Below are positions 39,836-48,832 of a stretch of 64,000 nt of DNA, in pieces. Made by a program: the position numbers and the translations under genes. Numbering within the stretch: position 1 is the stretch's first letter; each line of letters begins with the position of its first letter. Source of the stretch: Bacteroidota bacterium. GTDB lineage: Bacteria > Bacteroidota > Ignavibacteria > UBA10030 > SZUA-254. Location: positions 310,001 to 374,000 of the forward strand of contig DATDFQ010000043.1 in the NCBI GenBank assembly GCA_036522515.1, in the 5' to 3' direction. The notes under the pieces are model-generated. The model had not been told where the DNA came from. It ran no database searches and saw only the letters and a program-made list of their open reading frames with translations.

Positions 39836-42799
39836 TCATTTCAACAACAGCATCTTTTTCACGATCACGGAAACGCCGGGACTCACTCCTCCCTCCTCTT
39901 CGGGCAAGCCCTCCGAGATAAGCCTGTAGAAATAGACCCCGGAAGCGAAACCGCTCCCATCGAAGTCGACTCCGCCCGGGCCGTCTTCCATGTACTCCCG
40001 GTCGAGGAGCGTCGCGACCTCCTGACCCAGGAGGTTGTAGACTTTCAGCGTCACAATCGACGGCCTCGCAAGCTCGAACTCGATCGTGGTCGTCGGATTG
40101 AACGGATTCGGGTAATTCTGGCGGAGCGTGTACGCCGGGGGCGGTTCCTCGGTGAGGCCGCTCCTGGGCGCAACGATTGTGGGGGGTGTTTCCGGGCTCG
40201 GCCGGAGGAACGGGATTTGCTTCACCGAAGCGACGCCGTCGAGTCGCAGGAAACTCTGGAACGATATCGTGTCCATCGGCGCGCTAAAGGCGGCATTGAT
40301 CTTCCGGATGACGGTATCGAGATTGATGTACACCCCCTGGGGCACGCCGGTCCAGAAGGTCAGGTTCGAATCCGCCCTCCCGGTGATCTGGTTCAGCGTG
40401 AGTCCGCTCAGCGGGTTGTTCGGCTCCTCGTAAATCAGATCCCCAAAACCCGGCGGCGTATGACCGAGCAGGCTCGAGGCGATATTGAGCTTCAACGCGA
40501 CGAGGTCCGCGAACAACAGGTTGTTGTGATAGACCGGCGTCAGCGTCGTCTTCTTGCCGAGGAAGCTTCTCCCGTGGTACGAGACGAATCCGCCCGGCGG
40601 CGAGGCGTGCTTGACACCGCGGCTGATCAACGAGTTGTACATCGAGAGGCTTCTCGGCAGCACCACCCAGCCGTACAGGTTCCTGGCGTCGGGCCGCGGG
40701 ATGCCGACCGTCATTCCCGAAGTGAAAAATTGGAGGAAGGACTCTTCGCGCACGTTCGCCGTGTTGGGCATCGCGAGGAGGAATTGCTGCGAGGCGGGGC
40801 TCGTCGAACCCTGCTTGATCCCCACCAGCGCGCCGTTGAACGACCACCACCATCTCCTGACACCCATCCCGTACCTCGATCCGTCGCCGCACAGTTCGAC
40901 CATCTGGGCCGGCGCAATTGTGATGCCCGAGAAATCAAATTCCCTGGGACCGAGCCGGGTCGCGGTGGGGAACGGACCCTGGTTCGTGATCGAGTCGACG
41001 GTCCGGCTGAAGACCACATGCAGGCCGTTCACGGGAGTCTGCGAAACGCCGTTCGTAAAATCAAAGCACCATCTCGATTCGACTCTCCGCCGCGGAACCG
41101 ACTTCTTGACGTAGAGACTCTCGAGCGGGAACGATCTGAATTTCGAAGAGTCGCCGACCGTCGAGGCGCCAAAATCAAAGCCCGAAGTGTCGGTCTCCGT
41201 GGAAACCACCAGGACATAGGTCGACGAGGGGGGGTACGACTGGGTCCAGTTGGGCTTCACGACCATGCTGATCGTGTAGGTGCCGGGCAGGAGCGTCGAT
41301 ATTTCGTAGAGCCCGCCGGCTTGCGTCACAGTCGTCCGGCTGTTCTGGGGCAGCGCCGCGGTGGCATTGACGGTCCAGCCGGTCAATCCGCCTTCGCCCG
41401 CTTGTTTGCTTCCGTTCGCATTCCGGTCGTAGAATACCATTCCCCGGACCGAGATGTTCCGGGCGTTCCCGAAGTCCCTCCCGGTCACGCTTTGCCCGCT
41501 CTGGAGCGTTACGGAATAGGTGCCTGTCGGCGGCATCGTCTGCGTCCATCCGGTCTGAAGTTGCTCCGAGACCGTATACGTTCCCGGTCCGACATTCGAG
41601 AACGTATAGTTCCCGCTGACATTGGTAAGAGTGCTATCGACATGGAGAGCGCCGAGGAATAAGCGGATCCGCCAGCCCGACAGCCCCGGTTCTCCGCCGT
41701 CTTTGACACCGTCGGCGTCGAGATCGCGGAATTTCATTCCGCTGATCGTCCCGTTATGGAAATTTCCGAAGTTTTTTCCGGTGGCGTTTTGCCCGCTCTG
41801 TGCCGCCAGGAGATAGGGAGCCCCGGAGGCGGGGAGCGTCTGGGTCCAGCCCGCCTGGGATTGCTCCGAGAGCGTGTATGTCCCGGGCCCGACGCCGTTA
41901 AAGACATAGTTGCCGCTCCCGTCGGTCAGGGTGCTGTCGACATGGAGTGCCCCGAGGTAAAGCTGGATGCGCCAGCCCGGAAGAAGGGGATCGCCCCCAT
42001 CCTTGACTCCGTTGGCGTTCACGTCCTCGAATTTGCTGCCGCTGATGGAGATGCGCTGGAAGTTTCCGAAGTCCCGCCCGGTAACTGTCTGCCCGCTCTG
42101 GGGAACCACGGTGTATGAGGAGGGTGAAGCCGGGAGCGTCTGCGTCCATCCGGCCTGAACCCCCTCGCTCACCTGGTAGGTGCCCGGTCCGAGATTTGTG
42201 AATGAATACGTTCCGCCTCCGGAAGTGAGGGTGCTGTCGACGTGGAGGCTGTTCCGGAAGAGATGGATTCGCCAGCCGGAGAGGCCGGGATCGCTCAGGT
42301 CCCTGACGCCGTTGCCGTTCAGGTCATTAACCTTGGAGCCGCTGATCGCCGCATTCTGAAAATCGCCGAAATCGTTCCCGGCAAGATGCTGCCCGGCGAG
42401 AAGGGTAAGCGCGTACGACCCGCCCGAAACCGGGAGCGTCTGCGACCATCCCGGCTGCACTGCCTGGGAGACGGTGTAGCTGCCCGGGGCGATATTTGTG
42501 AACCGGAAACCGCCTCCGGCATCGGTCAGCGTGCTGTCGACTTCCAGCGAAGCCTCGAACAACCGGATGCGCCAGTTTTGCAGGCCCGGGTCCGACAGAT
42601 CCCTCGCCGCATTCCCGCCGATGTCGTTAAACACGGTCCCGCTGATCGTGTCGGTAAAGAGCGAAACGCTGAAGAGTCGCCCGGGCGAGCCTCCATCCGC
42701 CTGCGATCCCCCGGCGAACAAGAGCGGGGATGCTCCAACCTCAGTTTGCAACAAGGAATAGAGAAGCAGGCAACAAACGGTAGCAATGAGTTTATTCAT
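39836..42799 (-). CDS. T9SS-exported protein with five SdrD_B-like repeats
   Basis: This 987-residue protein begins with a signal peptide (MNKLIATVCCLLLYSLLQTEVGA). Residues 52-546 hold five SdrD_B/Cna-B-like domains; the first four begin at 52, 152, 252 and 352 (ISGTVFND, ISGSKVND, ISGSKFED, ISGMKFRD), an exact 100-residue period, and the fifth at 451 is divergent. Each has a DxNGxxDxxD calcium-type loop. A non-repetitive central region (about 550-850) follows, then a type A T9SS C-terminal domain (YTLRQNYPNPFNPTTTIEFELARPSIVTLKVYNLLGQEVATL, GVYFYRL, KKMLLLK) with a Gly/Glu-rich insertion before the last strand. Predicted to be exported and anchored at the cell surface as a stalk or adhesin. 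Confidence 0.9.
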   Translation of the reverse strand: MNKLIATVCCLLLYSLLQTEVGASPLLFAGGSQADGGSPGRLFSVSLFTDTISGTVFNDIGGNAARDLSDPGLQNWRIRLFEASLEVDSTLTDAGGGFRFTNIAPGSYTVSQAVQPGWSQTLPVSGGSYALTLLAGQHLAGNDFGDFQNAAISGSKVNDLNGNGVRDLSDPGLSGWRIHLFRNSLHVDSTLTSGGGTYSFTNLGPGTYQVSEGVQAGWTQTLPASPSSYTVVPQSGQTVTGRDFGNFQRISISGSKFEDVNANGVKDGGDPLLPGWRIQLYLGALHVDSTLTDGSGNYVFNGVGPGTYTLSEQSQAGWTQTLPASGAPYLLAAQSGQNATGKNFGNFHNGTISGMKFRDLDADGVKDGGEPGLSGWRIRLFLGALHVDSTLTNVSGNYTFSNVGPGTYTVSEQLQTGWTQTMPPTGTYSVTLQSGQSVTGRDFGNARNISVRGMVFYDRNANGSKQAGEGGLTGWTVNATAALPQNSRTTVTQAGGLYEISTLLPGTYTISMVVKPNWTQSYPPSSTYVLVVSTETDTSGFDFGASTVGDSSKFRSFPLESLYVKKSVPRRRVESRWCFDFTNGVSQTPVNGLHVVFSRTVDSITNQGPFPTATRLGPREFDFSGITIAPAQMVELCGDGSRYGMGVRRWWWSFNGALVGIKQGSTSPASQQFLLAMPNTANVREESFLQFFTSGMTVGIPRPDARNLYGWVVLPRSLSMYNSLISRGVKHASPPGGFVSYHGRSFLGKKTTLTPVYHNNLLFADLVALKLNIASSLLGHTPPGFGDLIYEEPNNPLSGLTLNQITGRADSNLTFWTGVPQGVYINLDTVIRKINAAFSAPMDTISFQSFLRLDGVASVKQIPFLRPSPETPPTIVAPRSGLTEEPPPAYTLRQNYPNPFNPTTTIEFELARPSIVTLKVYNLLGQEVATLLDREYMEDGPGGVDFDGSGFASGVYFYRLISEGLPEEEGGVSPGVSVIVKKMLLLK
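41450..42646 (-). repeat. Tandem 300-bp coding repeats
   Basis: Four consecutive in-frame units within the SdrD_B gene; the first three are exactly 300 bp and the fourth 297 bp. Segments such as LHVDSTLT, GPGTY and GWTQTLPAS recur at the same position in each unit. The similarity suggests duplication by recombination, with later drift. Confidence 0.85.
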
Positions 42800-42932
42800 C
42801 TCTGGCTCCTTCGCGCTGAGTCGGCCTCATAAACGCGTTGGGCGACGTCACACCTGGCCCTGTCACATTCAATTCGTCCGGACCTCCCTAGTAAGACCGT
42901 TGTCGTGTGGTGCGCCCCCTCCTCCCTTTGTC

Positions 42933-42961
42933 TAAGTAACGCAAATTCCGGTAAAAGTCAA
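42933..42961 (-). promoter_or_regulatory. Candidate promoter of the SdrD/T9SS repeat-protein gene
   Basis: Minus strand: TTGACT (42961-42956), 17 nt, TACTTA (42938-42933); the -35 is strong and the -10 weak, with the recurring TTTGC motif before it. The leader would be about 130 nt. Confidence 0.5.
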
Positions 42962-42977
42962 CCGATTTTCTCAATAA

Positions 42978-44333
42978 TTATCCCTTCGGCAACCCGGTTT
43001 TTGCGACCGTCTCCATCACCTCCACAAACCGGTCGAGTTCTCCCAGGGTCGTGTAGAGGTTTGGAGTGATGCGGATCCCCTTGAACTCGTCATGCAGGAT
43101 CGGCGTGGTGAAAATCTTGTGTTTGTCCATCAGGTATCCTCCGATCGCCGCCGGATCAATGCCCTCGATTTCAACGTTTGCGATGCCGCACGACTGGTTG
43201 GCGTCGAGCGAGGTGTGGAAGCGGACATTCGGCAGATGGCTCAATTTGTTCATCCAGTACCTCGACAGGAACCGGAGACGGGCTTCCTTGCGCCTGGCGC
43301 CGATGCCGTTGCTGAACAGAAGAGCCTCGCCGATGGCGAGTTTGGGCGCGGCGGAATGCGTCCCGATCTCTTCGTACTTCCGTATGTCAGCCGACTGCTT
43401 TTTGTCTGCCGCCATCAGGGGCCAGATCTGCTCAATCTTCTCTTTCCTCACGTAGAGCAGGCCGGTTCCCTTCGGCGCATAGAGCCATTTGTGCAGGCTC
43501 GTTCCGAAATAGTCGCATCCCAAATCCTTCTGCTTGAACGCGAAGTGGCCGAACGAGTGGGCCCCATCCACGATCACCTCGATTCCCCTGGAACGCGCCA
43601 TCTCACAGACCGCCTTCACCGGCGTAATCTGGCCGGTGATGTTGATGACATGGGAGATCAGGATCAGCCGGGTCCTGCCCGTCACCCCCTTCTCGAACGC
43701 ATCGACGATCGCGTTGAGGTTTTTCGGTGCTATCGGGACCTGGATCAGTTTCAACACGAGTCCCTCCCTCACCTCCCGCTGGCGCAGGGTGGTGAGCATC
43801 CGCGGATAGTCCTGCGTGGTCGTCAGGATCTCATCGCCCGATTTGAGGTTCATGCCGGAGAGAAGAATCTCGAGCGACTCCGAGGCGTTCCGGGTGATCG
43901 CAATCTCTTCGCGGTCGCACCCGAACATCTCCGCAAGGCCGGTCCTGATCGTCTCGGATTGAGGCTCCAGAATCTGCCACATCGTGTAGGCGGTCGCATC
44001 CTCCTGTTCCCAGGTGTACCGCACCAGCGCGTCGGTGACGAGTCGCGGCGAGGGGGAAACGCCGCCGTTGTTCAGGTTTGTGATGCCGCGCGTCACGGAA
44101 AAACTCCGCTGGATCTCGAGCCAGAAATCCTCGTCCGAGGCCGCCTGCTCCGGCGCGAGGGTATCGACGCGCTTCACCGCCGCATGAAGGTCGCCGAGCA
44201 GCCCGGCGAGCGATGGCGTGCTCAGGGTGGCCAGACCGAATCCCTTTCCCACCATCGAAAGGAACCGACGGCGGTCGAAACCGTCGTCGCTGAAACCCGG
44301 ACGCCCGGGCGGAAGTTGAATCGATGAGTTCAT
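42978..44333 (-). CDS. Tat-exported class V aminotransferase/isopenicillin-N-epimerase-like PLP protein
   Basis: The protein has 451 residues from ATG 44333, with GGAG 6 nt upstream. Near the N-terminus, FDRRRFLSMVGKGFGLATL is a twin-arginine signal, so a PLP enzyme is predicted to act outside the cytoplasm. PLP-fold motifs: ITNLNNGGVSPSPRLV, ITRNASESLEILLSGM, VIVDGAHSFGHFAF (PLP Asp) and FGTSLHKWLYAPKGTGLLYV (PLP Lys), of the isopenicillin N epimerase/cysteine desulfurase-like branch. Substrate unknown. It lies 90 nt after the OmpA-family gene on the same strand. Confidence 0.88.
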   Translation of the reverse strand: MNSSIQLPPGRPGFSDDGFDRRRFLSMVGKGFGLATLSTPSLAGLLGDLHAAVKRVDTLAPEQAASDEDFWLEIQRSFSVTRGITNLNNGGVSPSPRLVTDALVRYTWEQEDATAYTMWQILEPQSETIRTGLAEMFGCDREEIAITRNASESLEILLSGMNLKSGDEILTTTQDYPRMLTTLRQREVREGLVLKLIQVPIAPKNLNAIVDAFEKGVTGRTRLILISHVINITGQITPVKAVCEMARSRGIEVIVDGAHSFGHFAFKQKDLGCDYFGTSLHKWLYAPKGTGLLYVRKEKIEQIWPLMAADKKQSADIRKYEEIGTHSAAPKLAIGEALLFSNGIGARRKEARLRFLSRYWMNKLSHLPNVRFHTSLDANQSCGIANVEIEGIDPAAIGGYLMDKHKIFTTPILHDEFKGIRITPNLYTTLGELDRFVEVMETVAKTGLPKG

Positions 44334-44423
44334 GCGCGGCTCCTCAATGGTGATAAGTGCCTGACTCTGCCTGAATTTGATTGACAATCCCCGAACAGGG
44401 GCGTACCCCCCCGGGCGGGAAGC

Positions 44424-45911
44424 TCACTTGCCCGGCGCTGGCGCCTCCGGTGTGATGACGACGTCGATACGCCTGTTCTTCGCCCTTCCCTCGGGCGAAT
44501 CGTTGCTGGCGACGGGCCTGCTCTCGCCGTACCCCTGGTGATCCACGGCGAATTCCACCCCCATGTTCGCCATGAGGTATTCCGCGACCGCCTTGGCCCT
44601 GCTCTCGGAGAGGGCCTGGTTCTGTTCGTCGCTCCCCTGGGAATCGGTGTGGCCTTCGATGGTAATTTTGCACTTTGGAAATTTCTTGATCGCTTCCTGA
44701 ACTTTGGTGAGGAGGCTGTAATACTCCGGCTCAATCGTATTCTTGCCGACAGGGAATGTCAGGCCGTACAAGCGGATGATGATATTCTCCCCGTCGCGCA
44801 GGACGTTCCCTTCCTCGGGAGAAAACATGGAGGAAACCTGCCGGATCGTTTCTTCCTCCTGATGCTTGATCCCGAGCGTGCGCTGCAGGTCCTTTTCCGA
44901 CTCGGTGAGCGATCCGACTCTCCCCTCCATCGAGGAGACCTGCTTCCGCAGGTTTTCGATTTCGACATCCTTTTCCGCGATCGTCTCTCCCGCCCGGCGG
45001 AGCTGTTCCGCGTCCTTCAACGCCTTTGCGTCGCGCTCTTTGAGAGCGGCGATCGCGTCGGAAACAGGGCCTTCGAGACCGTTCTCGAAGCGGGGCTGGA
45101 CTCCGAGGATCACCGCGATCCGCTGAAACTGATCCTCCGCCGCGAGCAACGCGTCCTCGAACGTCTTCTCCTCCTTCTTCATGCTTCTGATCGTCCGGGA
45201 GAGGTAGGCGGCGTGGGCGGCCTCGTACCTTGCCTGCTGGGCAAGCTGCCTGGCCTCGTCCGCATCGTAGCGATTCTGCTTGAACAACGCCTCCACCTGC
45301 ACGGCGAGGCCATGCGCCTTCGCGAGAGTCTTTGGAGCCTCGTCCCTCACCCCTTCCTCGTCGTCCTTTGCGAGAAGTACCCGCGCGGGGGAGAGATAAT
45401 TGGATTTGACCGCCTCGAGCTCGGCTGCGCGGTAGGCGGCCTGGGCCTCGGCCGCGCCCCGGGTGGCGGCCTCCGTCTCCCCGTCTTCGAGCTCGCGAGC
45501 CGCCTTGTTAAATTGCGCCTCCGCCCTGCGCCAGAGTTCGGGAGCGGACTTCCCGGCCCCCGCGCTGTCGGCGTCATTTCGCGCAGCCAGGACTCCGCTG
45601 AATGTCGCTTCACCCGTCTTGCTCTCGTCGAGCGCCTTCGCGAAATACGCCGCGGCATTCTTGAGTTTTTCGCGGATCTGCTCGAGATCCCGGCCCTTCT
45701 GGTAGAGGTCTTCCCCCTCTTTATAGTACTGGCTCCCCTTTTGATAACTCACCGGGGCGTAGAGAGGCGCATTCTTCGCCCTCGCCTGTGCCAGGACCCT
45801 GTCCGCCTCGCCGAAGAGCTCGTTCCGCAGGTTATCCTGCCCGACGAGAGTCCGGGGCAGGATCGACGCGAGGATCAAACACCGGTACGTGAGGCGAAGA
45901 AGCGCTTGCAT
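44424..45911 (-). CDS. OmpA-family protein with long coiled-coil region
   Basis: The protein has 495 residues from ATG 45911, with AAGG 6 nt upstream and a signal peptide (MQALLRLTYRCLILASILPRTLVG). Residues about 25-340 are rich in Ala, Glu, Lys and Arg and predicted helical, partly coiled coil (EIENLRKQVSSMEGRVGSLTESEKDLQRTL). The C-terminal OmpA domain binds peptidoglycan: FPVGKNTIEPEYYSLLTKVQEAIKKFP, ITIEGHTDSQGSDEQNQALSESRAKAVAEYL, GYGESRPVASNDSPEGRAKNRRIDVVI, with the conserved Asp and Arg. No N-terminal beta-barrel is seen, so it is a periplasmic spacer-type protein. Its promoter is the strongest of the set. Confidence 0.9.
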   Translation of the reverse strand: MQALLRLTYRCLILASILPRTLVGQDNLRNELFGEADRVLAQARAKNAPLYAPVSYQKGSQYYKEGEDLYQKGRDLEQIREKLKNAAAYFAKALDESKTGEATFSGVLAARNDADSAGAGKSAPELWRRAEAQFNKAARELEDGETEAATRGAAEAQAAYRAAELEAVKSNYLSPARVLLAKDDEEGVRDEAPKTLAKAHGLAVQVEALFKQNRYDADEARQLAQQARYEAAHAAYLSRTIRSMKKEEKTFEDALLAAEDQFQRIAVILGVQPRFENGLEGPVSDAIAALKERDAKALKDAEQLRRAGETIAEKDVEIENLRKQVSSMEGRVGSLTESEKDLQRTLGIKHQEEETIRQVSSMFSPEEGNVLRDGENIIIRLYGLTFPVGKNTIEPEYYSLLTKVQEAIKKFPKCKITIEGHTDSQGSDEQNQALSESRAKAVAEYLMANMGVEFAVDHQGYGESRPVASNDSPEGRAKNRRIDVVITPEAPAPGK

Positions 45912-45970
45912 GGGTGACCTTCCGAAAGTGCTTGAAACCAAACGAGAGACGAGGGGGCTGATTTGTGGCA

Positions 45971-45999
45971 AATATAGTCCAATTCGAAACCAGTGTCAA
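45971..45999 (-). promoter_or_regulatory. Near-consensus promoter of the OmpA-family gene
   Basis: Minus strand: TTGACA (45999-45994), 17 nt, TATATT (45976-45971). The leader to ATG 45911 is about 55 nt. Confidence 0.87.
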
Positions 46000-46045
46000 G
46001 AATCGCGCTGGCCCGGAACCCGCCGACTTCTTCGTCCCCACGCTA

Positions 46046-46063
46046 CGCGACCTGAAGGTCGCG
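46046..46063. repeat. Dispersed palindrome CGCGACCT-GA-AGGTCGCG, copy 1
   Basis: A perfect 8-bp inverted repeat with a 2-nt centre, followed by CCTACCG. A second copy with the same flank (CCTGCCG) is at 52439-52456. It lies between glcF and the OmpA-family promoter. Confidence 0.8.
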
Positions 46064-46097
46064 CCTACCGATCCCTCGGACCCGGTAGCCGCAGTCT

Positions 46098-47402
46098 TCA
46101 CGCTGCGTTTTTTTCCCGTTCCGGCAATCCGTACGCACGCCTGAGGAGGCTCACCGGGTGCATGACCTCCATCGAAAGGCCGGAATTCCTGATCCCGAGT
46201 TCGAGCTGAAGATGGCACCCGGGATTCGCGGTGAGAACGATTTCGGCTCCGGTCGAAGCGATATTCTTCATCTTCCGTTCCAGGAGGGCCATCGAGTCGT
46301 CAAATTGTGTCACCGTATAGATCCCCGCGCTCCCGCAGCACCAGGTGGCTTCCGGCAGTTCCACAAATTCGATCCCGGGTATGGAGTGGATGACGGACCT
46401 CGGCTGGGTCGAGATCTTCTGAGTGTGGACAAGGTGGCACGCTTCATGATAGGTCACCCGCTTGCGAACGGGCCAGGCGGGTTTGTCGAAACCCGCCTCG
46501 ACCAAAAACTCGGTGACGTCCTTCGTCCTGGCCGACAGGGATGCCGCCCGCCCGGAATAGTCAGGATCCCCCTCCAGCACCCTGCCGTACTCCTTGATGA
46601 ACGCGCCGCAACCCGCCGAGTCGACAACCAGGGCATCGATCTCAAGCGACCCGAAAAGATCGACGTTCCTCCGCGCGAGGCTGCGCGCCATCCGGAGGTC
46701 GCCGTTGTGTCCGTGGAGAGAGCCGCAGCATTCCTGGGGCCGCGGAATGAGGACCTCGAACCCGTTCCTGAGCAGGACCTCGACCGTATCCCTGTGCGTC
46801 CGCGCATGGAGGATGTTCATGACGCAACCCGTCAAAAGCGCGACCCGCCCGCGCACCGGTCCGTCGGGCCGTAACGTTTCCGGAACGCTCTCGTCGAAAA
46901 ACTCTTCCCGGAGCTGGGGCAGCAGGCCGTGCGTCCGGGCGAGGCGGGGTGAAAATCGCCCGAGGAGTCCCGACTTCTGGACCCAACCCATGAGGCCGGT
47001 CTTACGGTAGAGCCGGAGCAAACGGGCCGCAAGTTTTGTCCGGCCCGCCGAAGCGAGTATCACCCTGAGCAGCACCCATTTCAGGAGACGAAGGCGTGCG
47101 GGATCCTTTTTCCGCTCATGGATGAGACGGCGGGCATCTTCCACGAGAGAGCCGTACGCCACGCCCGCAGGGCATGCGGTCTCGCACGCCTGGCAATCGA
47201 GGCAAAAATTCATTTCATGCACGAATTCCGGCGTCAGGGCCAGTTTCTCTTCATGCACCGAGCGGATGAGACGGATCCGGCCCCTCGGAGACGACTCCTC
47301 CCGGAACGTCAGCGCATAAGTCGGGCAGACCGGGAGGCACATGCCGCAGTGGATGCAGTTATGGACGATCTCGTCCAGCGGGCGATGTTCTTTCCCGCTC
47401 AC
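46098..47402 (-). CDS. glcF: Glycolate oxidase iron-sulfur subunit-like (Fe-S)-binding protein
   Basis: The protein has 434 residues from GTG 47402, whose GTGA overlaps the stop of the rhomboid gene; an earlier in-frame start at 47471 would overlap more. N-terminal 2x[4Fe-4S] motifs: CIHCGMCLPVCP and CLDCQACETACP. Two CCG domains follow (GCVMNILHARTHRDTVEVLLRNGFEVLIPRPQECCGSLHGHNGD; HEACHLVHTQ...ELPEATWCCGSAGIYTVTQ). This is the GlcF/LutA-type electron-transfer subunit that accepts electrons from a GlcD flavoprotein. The partner glcD is at 49888-51342, separated by three genes. Confidence 0.9.
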   Translation of the reverse strand: MSGKEHRPLDEIVHNCIHCGMCLPVCPTYALTFREESSPRGRIRLIRSVHEEKLALTPEFVHEMNFCLDCQACETACPAGVAYGSLVEDARRLIHERKKDPARLRLLKWVLLRVILASAGRTKLAARLLRLYRKTGLMGWVQKSGLLGRFSPRLARTHGLLPQLREEFFDESVPETLRPDGPVRGRVALLTGCVMNILHARTHRDTVEVLLRNGFEVLIPRPQECCGSLHGHNGDLRMARSLARRNVDLFGSLEIDALVVDSAGCGAFIKEYGRVLEGDPDYSGRAASLSARTKDVTEFLVEAGFDKPAWPVRKRVTYHEACHLVHTQKISTQPRSVIHSIPGIEFVELPEATWCCGSAGIYTVTQFDDSMALLERKMKNIASTGAEIVLTANPGCHLQLELGIRNSGLSMEVMHPVSLLRRAYGLPEREKNAA

Positions 47403-48073
47403 GACCAGCCCGGTTTCCGGAGGAACGGAAACAGCAGCGCGCCCGCCGCGAAGCCGCCGATGTGCGCCCACCAGGCGACTCCCCCGGCATCCGCGCCGAT
47501 GCCGAGCGAGAGAAGGCCGCTGATCGCCTGCAGCAGAAACCAGATGCCAAGGAAGAGGAACGCCGGGAGTTCCACGATCTGGAAAAAAATAAAGATGGGG
47601 ATGAGCGTGGTCACTCTTGCGGCGGGGAACATGAAGACGTACGCCCCCAACACGCCCGCGATGGCGCCGCTCGCCCCGACCATCGGGACTCCGGACCCCG
47701 GGCTGAACACCGTCTGGGTCGCCGCGGCCGCAAGCCCTGCGACGAAGTAGAACAACAGGTATCCCCCGTGGCCGAACCTGTCTTCGACGTTATCCCCGAA
47801 GATGTAGAGGAAGAGCATGTTTCCAAGGAGGTGCAGCCAGCCGCCATGGAGAAACATCGAGGTGAACATCGGGAGAAAGAGAGCCGCGTGAACGTGACCG
47901 GAGTGAAGAGCGCCGAGGAGATCTGCCGGCACCAACCCGTAGCGGAAGATGAACGCGTCGAGATGCCTGCCGAGCGAGGCCTCGTAAAGAAATACGACGG
48001 TATTTGTCGCGATGAGGAGGTAGTTGACGAACGGCGTCGTGTTCGAGGGAACGCTATCGCGCAGAGGAATCAT
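47399..48073 (-). CDS. Rhomboid intramembrane serine protease
   Basis: A 224-residue protein with about six transmembrane segments. The motifs of active rhomboids are present: catalytic Ser in GASGAIAGVLGAYV, catalytic His in WWAHIGGFAAGALLF, and MFLHGGWLHLLGNMLFLYIFG with the HxxxN oxyanion-side motif. DNVEDRFG follows as in the family. It cleaves transmembrane proteins inside the membrane; the target is unknown. No clear ribosome site. Its stop overlaps the glcF start. Confidence 0.92.
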   Translation of the reverse strand: MIPLRDSVPSNTTPFVNYLLIATNTVVFLYEASLGRHLDAFIFRYGLVPADLLGALHSGHVHAALFLPMFTSMFLHGGWLHLLGNMLFLYIFGDNVEDRFGHGGYLLFYFVAGLAAAATQTVFSPGSGVPMVGASGAIAGVLGAYVFMFPAARVTTLIPIFIFFQIVELPAFLFLGIWFLLQAISGLLSLGIGADAGGVAWWAHIGGFAAGALLFPFLRKPGWS

Positions 48074-48175
48074 CGTCCGGCCGGTTTGCTGTCAGAGGGA
48101 ACATCATGGTCGCGTGCAGAGAGTCTCGGTTCCGGGCGAAGGGACGCGCACGTCCTGCCGCCGCCGGCGACCGGT

Positions 48176-48826
48176 TCAGATCTGTTGGGTCAGCCACCGC
48201 ATCATGTCGTTCAAGCTGTCTTCGATGATCTGATGGCCCATGTCGTACTCCCGGTAGGTGATCGCCGCCCCGCGGGGTTCCAGAAGTTCCTTCGCCCTCC
48301 GGGCGAACGCGACCGGTATGACCGGATCGTACATCCCGTGCGAGATGAAGAACGGCTTCCCCTTCACGCCGGTCCATTCGATATTCAGGCCGGAATCCTC
48401 AGCGATGTAACCGCTGTTCGCCGCGACTCCGGCGACGGCCTGGGGCCTGGTAAGCGCCATCGAATACGACATTACCGATCCCATGCTGAATCCGCAGAGG
48501 AGGAGCTTCGAGGGATCGACAGGATACCCCTTGACGACGTCGTCGATAAACTGGGAGAGCTTCCGGTAGCTCTCTGCGAACATTTTCGGCTCGGGTTTTC
48601 CGACCTCCTCGATCTCATACCAGGTGAACCCGCCTCCGAGAGCGAACGGAAAGGGCGCTCGTGCGCTGACGATCAGCAACCGGTCGTCCAGGTACTCGGC
48701 AAGCCCCAGGAGGTCGTCTTCGTTGGCCCCCCTGCCGTGAAGGAGCATCAAGGTCGGATACTTCGAATTACTCTTGCGCTGCGGCTCGAGAATCTTGTGG
48801 ATCAGGGATGTGTGAACGGGATTCAT
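48176..48826 (-). CDS. Alpha/beta-hydrolase, MhqD-like carboxylesterase/phospholipase
   Basis: The protein has 216 residues with GAGG 4 nt upstream of the ATG. Catalytic triad: Ser in LLLCGFSMGSVMSYS, Asp in HGMYDPVIPVAFA, His in YDMGHQIIED; oxyanion region LLHGRGANEDDLLGLAEYL. This is the phospholipase/carboxylesterase family that includes MhqD of Bacillus subtilis. Six nt after the VOC dioxygenase, it forms the same pair as B. subtilis mhqED, induced by quinones and electrophiles. Role in quinone detoxification is inferred from that context. Confidence 0.88.
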   Translation of the reverse strand: MNPVHTSLIHKILEPQRKSNSKYPTLMLLHGRGANEDDLLGLAEYLDDRLLIVSARAPFPFALGGGFTWYEIEEVGKPEPKMFAESYRKLSQFIDDVVKGYPVDPSKLLLCGFSMGSVMSYSMALTRPQAVAGVAANSGYIAEDSGLNIEWTGVKGKPFFISHGMYDPVIPVAFARRAKELLEPRGAAITYREYDMGHQIIEDSLNDMMRWLTQQI

Positions 48827-48832
48827 CGGGCC

